Assembly: GCA_021782055.1 (NCBI GenBank)
Contig: JAJXVP010000137.1
Span: 1-7,180 of the forward strand
Length of the DNA: 7,180 bases
Origin: a bacterium
GTDB lineage: Bacteria > Spirochaetota > Spirochaetia > JABEVK01
Direction of reading: 5' to 3'
Positions 6,048 to 7,180 of this stretch are shown piece by piece. The position numbers were made by a program, and so were the translations under genes. The notes below the pieces were generated by a model, which saw only the letters and a program-made list of their open reading frames with translations, had not been told where the DNA came from and did not search any database. The first letter of the stretch is position 1; every line of letters starts with the position of its first letter.

Positions 6048-6108
6048 AAGCTTAGGCTAAACCGCTTACCCTTGACAGCCCCCCCGCTGACGGGAACACC
6101 ATAAGCAC

Positions 6109-7180
6109 ATGCCCAAACTGGTCGCCGCTCTCTTTGCCCTTGCTGGACCCATAGCCTTGCAAAACCTCGTGGGTAGTGCCCTTAACCTCGCGGACAACGT
6201 GATGATTGGGTCCTTGGGCGCGGCAAGTATCGCGGGAGTCGCCTTAGCTAACCAAATATTTTTTCTTCTCCTGTTGTTCTTATTTGCCATAGGGTCGGGG
6301 ACCGCCATCTTCACCGCTCAGTTTTGGGGAAAGGGTGACCTTGCCGCGATCCGTCGGTTCTTGGGGTTAAGTTTAACAGTGATGTTCGCCGGCGCTCTGC
6401 TCTTTTTTGCGGCGGCACAGCTATTTCCCGAACAGATTCTTAGCCTTTTTTCAACCGACCCGCAGGTGATCCAGCAAGGCGGTCGGTTTTTACATTTCGT
6501 CAGCTTTGGCTTTCTCTTTCAAGCGGTCACGCTAAGTTTCGTGAATGTGCTGAGAAGTATGGAAAAAGTCCGCCTCCCTTTAGTCGCCAGTGTTCTTTCG
6601 CTTGCCCTTAACACCTTTCTTAACTGGGTCTTCATCTTTGGGAACCTCGGGTGCCCCGCCTGGGGAGTGGCAGGCTCGGCTTTAGCCACTGTCGTGTCAC
6701 GTTTTGTCGAGATGGCTGTCATTTTGCTTGGAATCTATCGCCACCGTAGAGGAAAGACACGGCACCCCTTAGCCGCCCGGCTCAAAGAACTCAAATTTCG
6801 GCCCGAGGAACGCCGACAGTTTTTTAAGGTCACCTGGCCTGTAGTCGGCAACGAAGTCGGCTGGGCTTTGGGGTTCACCGTTCCCGCCTTAGTCTTTGCC
6901 CGCCTCAGTACTGACGCCATTGCGGCTTATAATATAGCCGATACAGCGATCAAATTAGTTTTGGTCGTCTTTTTTGGCACCACAAATGCGAACGCCATCA
7001 TGGTGGGCAAAAGCATCGGCGAGAATAACCCTACCGAGGCCCGTGCCATAGCGCGCTTTTTTAGCTTTCTCGCCCCGGCTCTCGGTGCCACGTTAGGTCT
7101 GCTTTTAGCCGCTAGCAGTATTTTTGTTCCTCTGGCCTTTCATGTCGATGAAACAGTTCGCTCGTGGGCGCGAACGGGTA
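6109..7180 (+). CDS. MATE-family multidrug/sodium or proton antiporter (3' end cut by the window)
   Basis: This is the N-terminal 357 residues of a MATE exporter, an inner-membrane antiporter that uses a sodium or proton gradient to expel cationic or other small molecules. It opens with PIALQNLVGSALNLADNVMIG (14-34), then GSGTAIFTAQFWGKGD (62-77), the linker region SVLSLALNTFLNWVFIFG (161-178) and GVAGSALATVVSR (186-198). The second half begins near FKVTWPVVGNEVGW (239-252) and includes ANAIMVGKSIGE (294-305). About nine of the usual twelve membrane segments are present; 80-100 residues should lie beyond the edge. The start is fixed because an in-frame TGA lies at 6088 and this is the only start codon after it. 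No strong Shine-Dalgarno is visible; GGGAA lies 12 bases upstream. It is divergent from yhhN. The substrate cannot be inferred. Confidence 0.93.
   Translation, partial: MPKLVAALFALAGPIALQNLVGSALNLADNVMIGSLGAASIAGVALANQIFFLLLLFLFAIGSGTAIFTAQFWGKGDLAAIRRFLGLSLTVMFAGALLFFAAAQLFPEQILSLFSTDPQVIQQGGRFLHFVSFGFLFQAVTLSFVNVLRSMEKVRLPLVASVLSLALNTFLNWVFIFGNLGCPAWGVAGSALATVVSRFVEMAVILLGIYRHRRGKTRHPLAARLKELKFRPEERRQFFKVTWPVVGNEVGWALGFTVPALVFARLSTDAIAAYNIADTAIKLVLVVFFGTTNANAIMVGKSIGENNPTEARAIARFFSFLAPALGATLGLLLAASSIFVPLAFHVDETVRSWARTG

Larger units (their letters stand above)
6011..6108. other. Divergent intergenic region between yhhN and the MATE gene
   Basis: This stretch of about 100 bases must hold promoters for both the minus-strand operon and the plus-strand MATE gene. 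Visible elements are a plus-strand TTGACA at 6072-6077, a C7 run at 6079-6085, a short CCCG-ctga-CGGG inverted repeat at 6083-6094 and the G8 run near yhhN. No convincing complete promoter could be assigned on either strand. Confidence 0.5.

Noticed and set aside
6083..6094. CCCG-ctga-CGGG inverted repeat as a terminator
   Set aside because: The stem has only four pairs, there is no following T run on either strand, and it lies between divergent genes where a terminator is not expected.
6072..6105. Possible promoter for the MATE gene: TTGACA plus CATAAG with a C7 run in the spacer
   Set aside because: The spacer would be 22 bases, and transcription would begin at or beyond the ATG at 6109, so the message would lack the start codon.
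1..7180. CRISPR array, insertion sequence, tRNA, rRNA or attachment site
   Set aside because: Reading both strands by eye showed no spaced direct repeats, transposase motifs, tRNA arms or ribosomal RNA blocks; nearly every base is in a recognised coding gene.

Overview
The window looks like bacterial chromosome of moderate GC content, with tightly packed genes and almost no intergenic DNA. Six minus-strand genes form what appears to be one operon. In transcription order they are a YhhN-family membrane protein, an ArsB/NhaD-superfamily (YbiR-like) ion permease, a NrtR-like Nudix/winged-helix regulator, and gatC, gatA and gatB. A MATE-family exporter is transcribed divergently from the right end and is cut by the window edge; gatB is cut by the left edge. 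A GatCAB amidotransferase means the organism probably makes Gln-tRNA(Gln) and/or Asn-tRNA(Asn) by the indirect route. The contiguous C-A-B gene order and the flavour of the GatB and MATE proteins recall spirochaetes, but that is a judgement from memory of sequences and not a search result.

Layout. Positions 1-1378 hold gatB, 1378-2772 gatA and 2782-3072 gatC (start uncertain). Positions 3096-4148 hold the regulator, 4158-5381 the permease and 5375-6010 yhhN (start uncertain), all on the minus strand. Positions 6011-6108 are the short divergent intergenic region and 6109-7180 is the MATE gene on the plus strand. Gene junctions on the minus strand are overlaps of 1 to 7 nt or gaps of 9 to 35 nt, which argues for co-transcription and translational coupling.

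How the genes may work together. GatA, GatB and GatC form one enzyme: GatA releases ammonia from glutamine, GatB activates the mischarged tRNA and transfers the ammonia, and GatC holds the two together. The regulator resembles proteins that sense NAD-related metabolites through a non-catalytic Nudix domain, so its place directly before gatCAB is unexpected. YhhN (ether-lipid/lysoplasmalogen chemistry) and the permease have no obvious functional link to tRNA amidation and may simply share a promoter.

The oddest signals are in yhhN. Its best ribosome binding site points to an ATG that is one base out of frame because of a run of eight G. A run of nine T follows its conserved GD motif. Near its end an A AAA AAC heptamer sits in a position where a -1 shift would read straight into the permease. 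No CRISPR, mobile element, tRNA, rRNA or clearly new system was seen.
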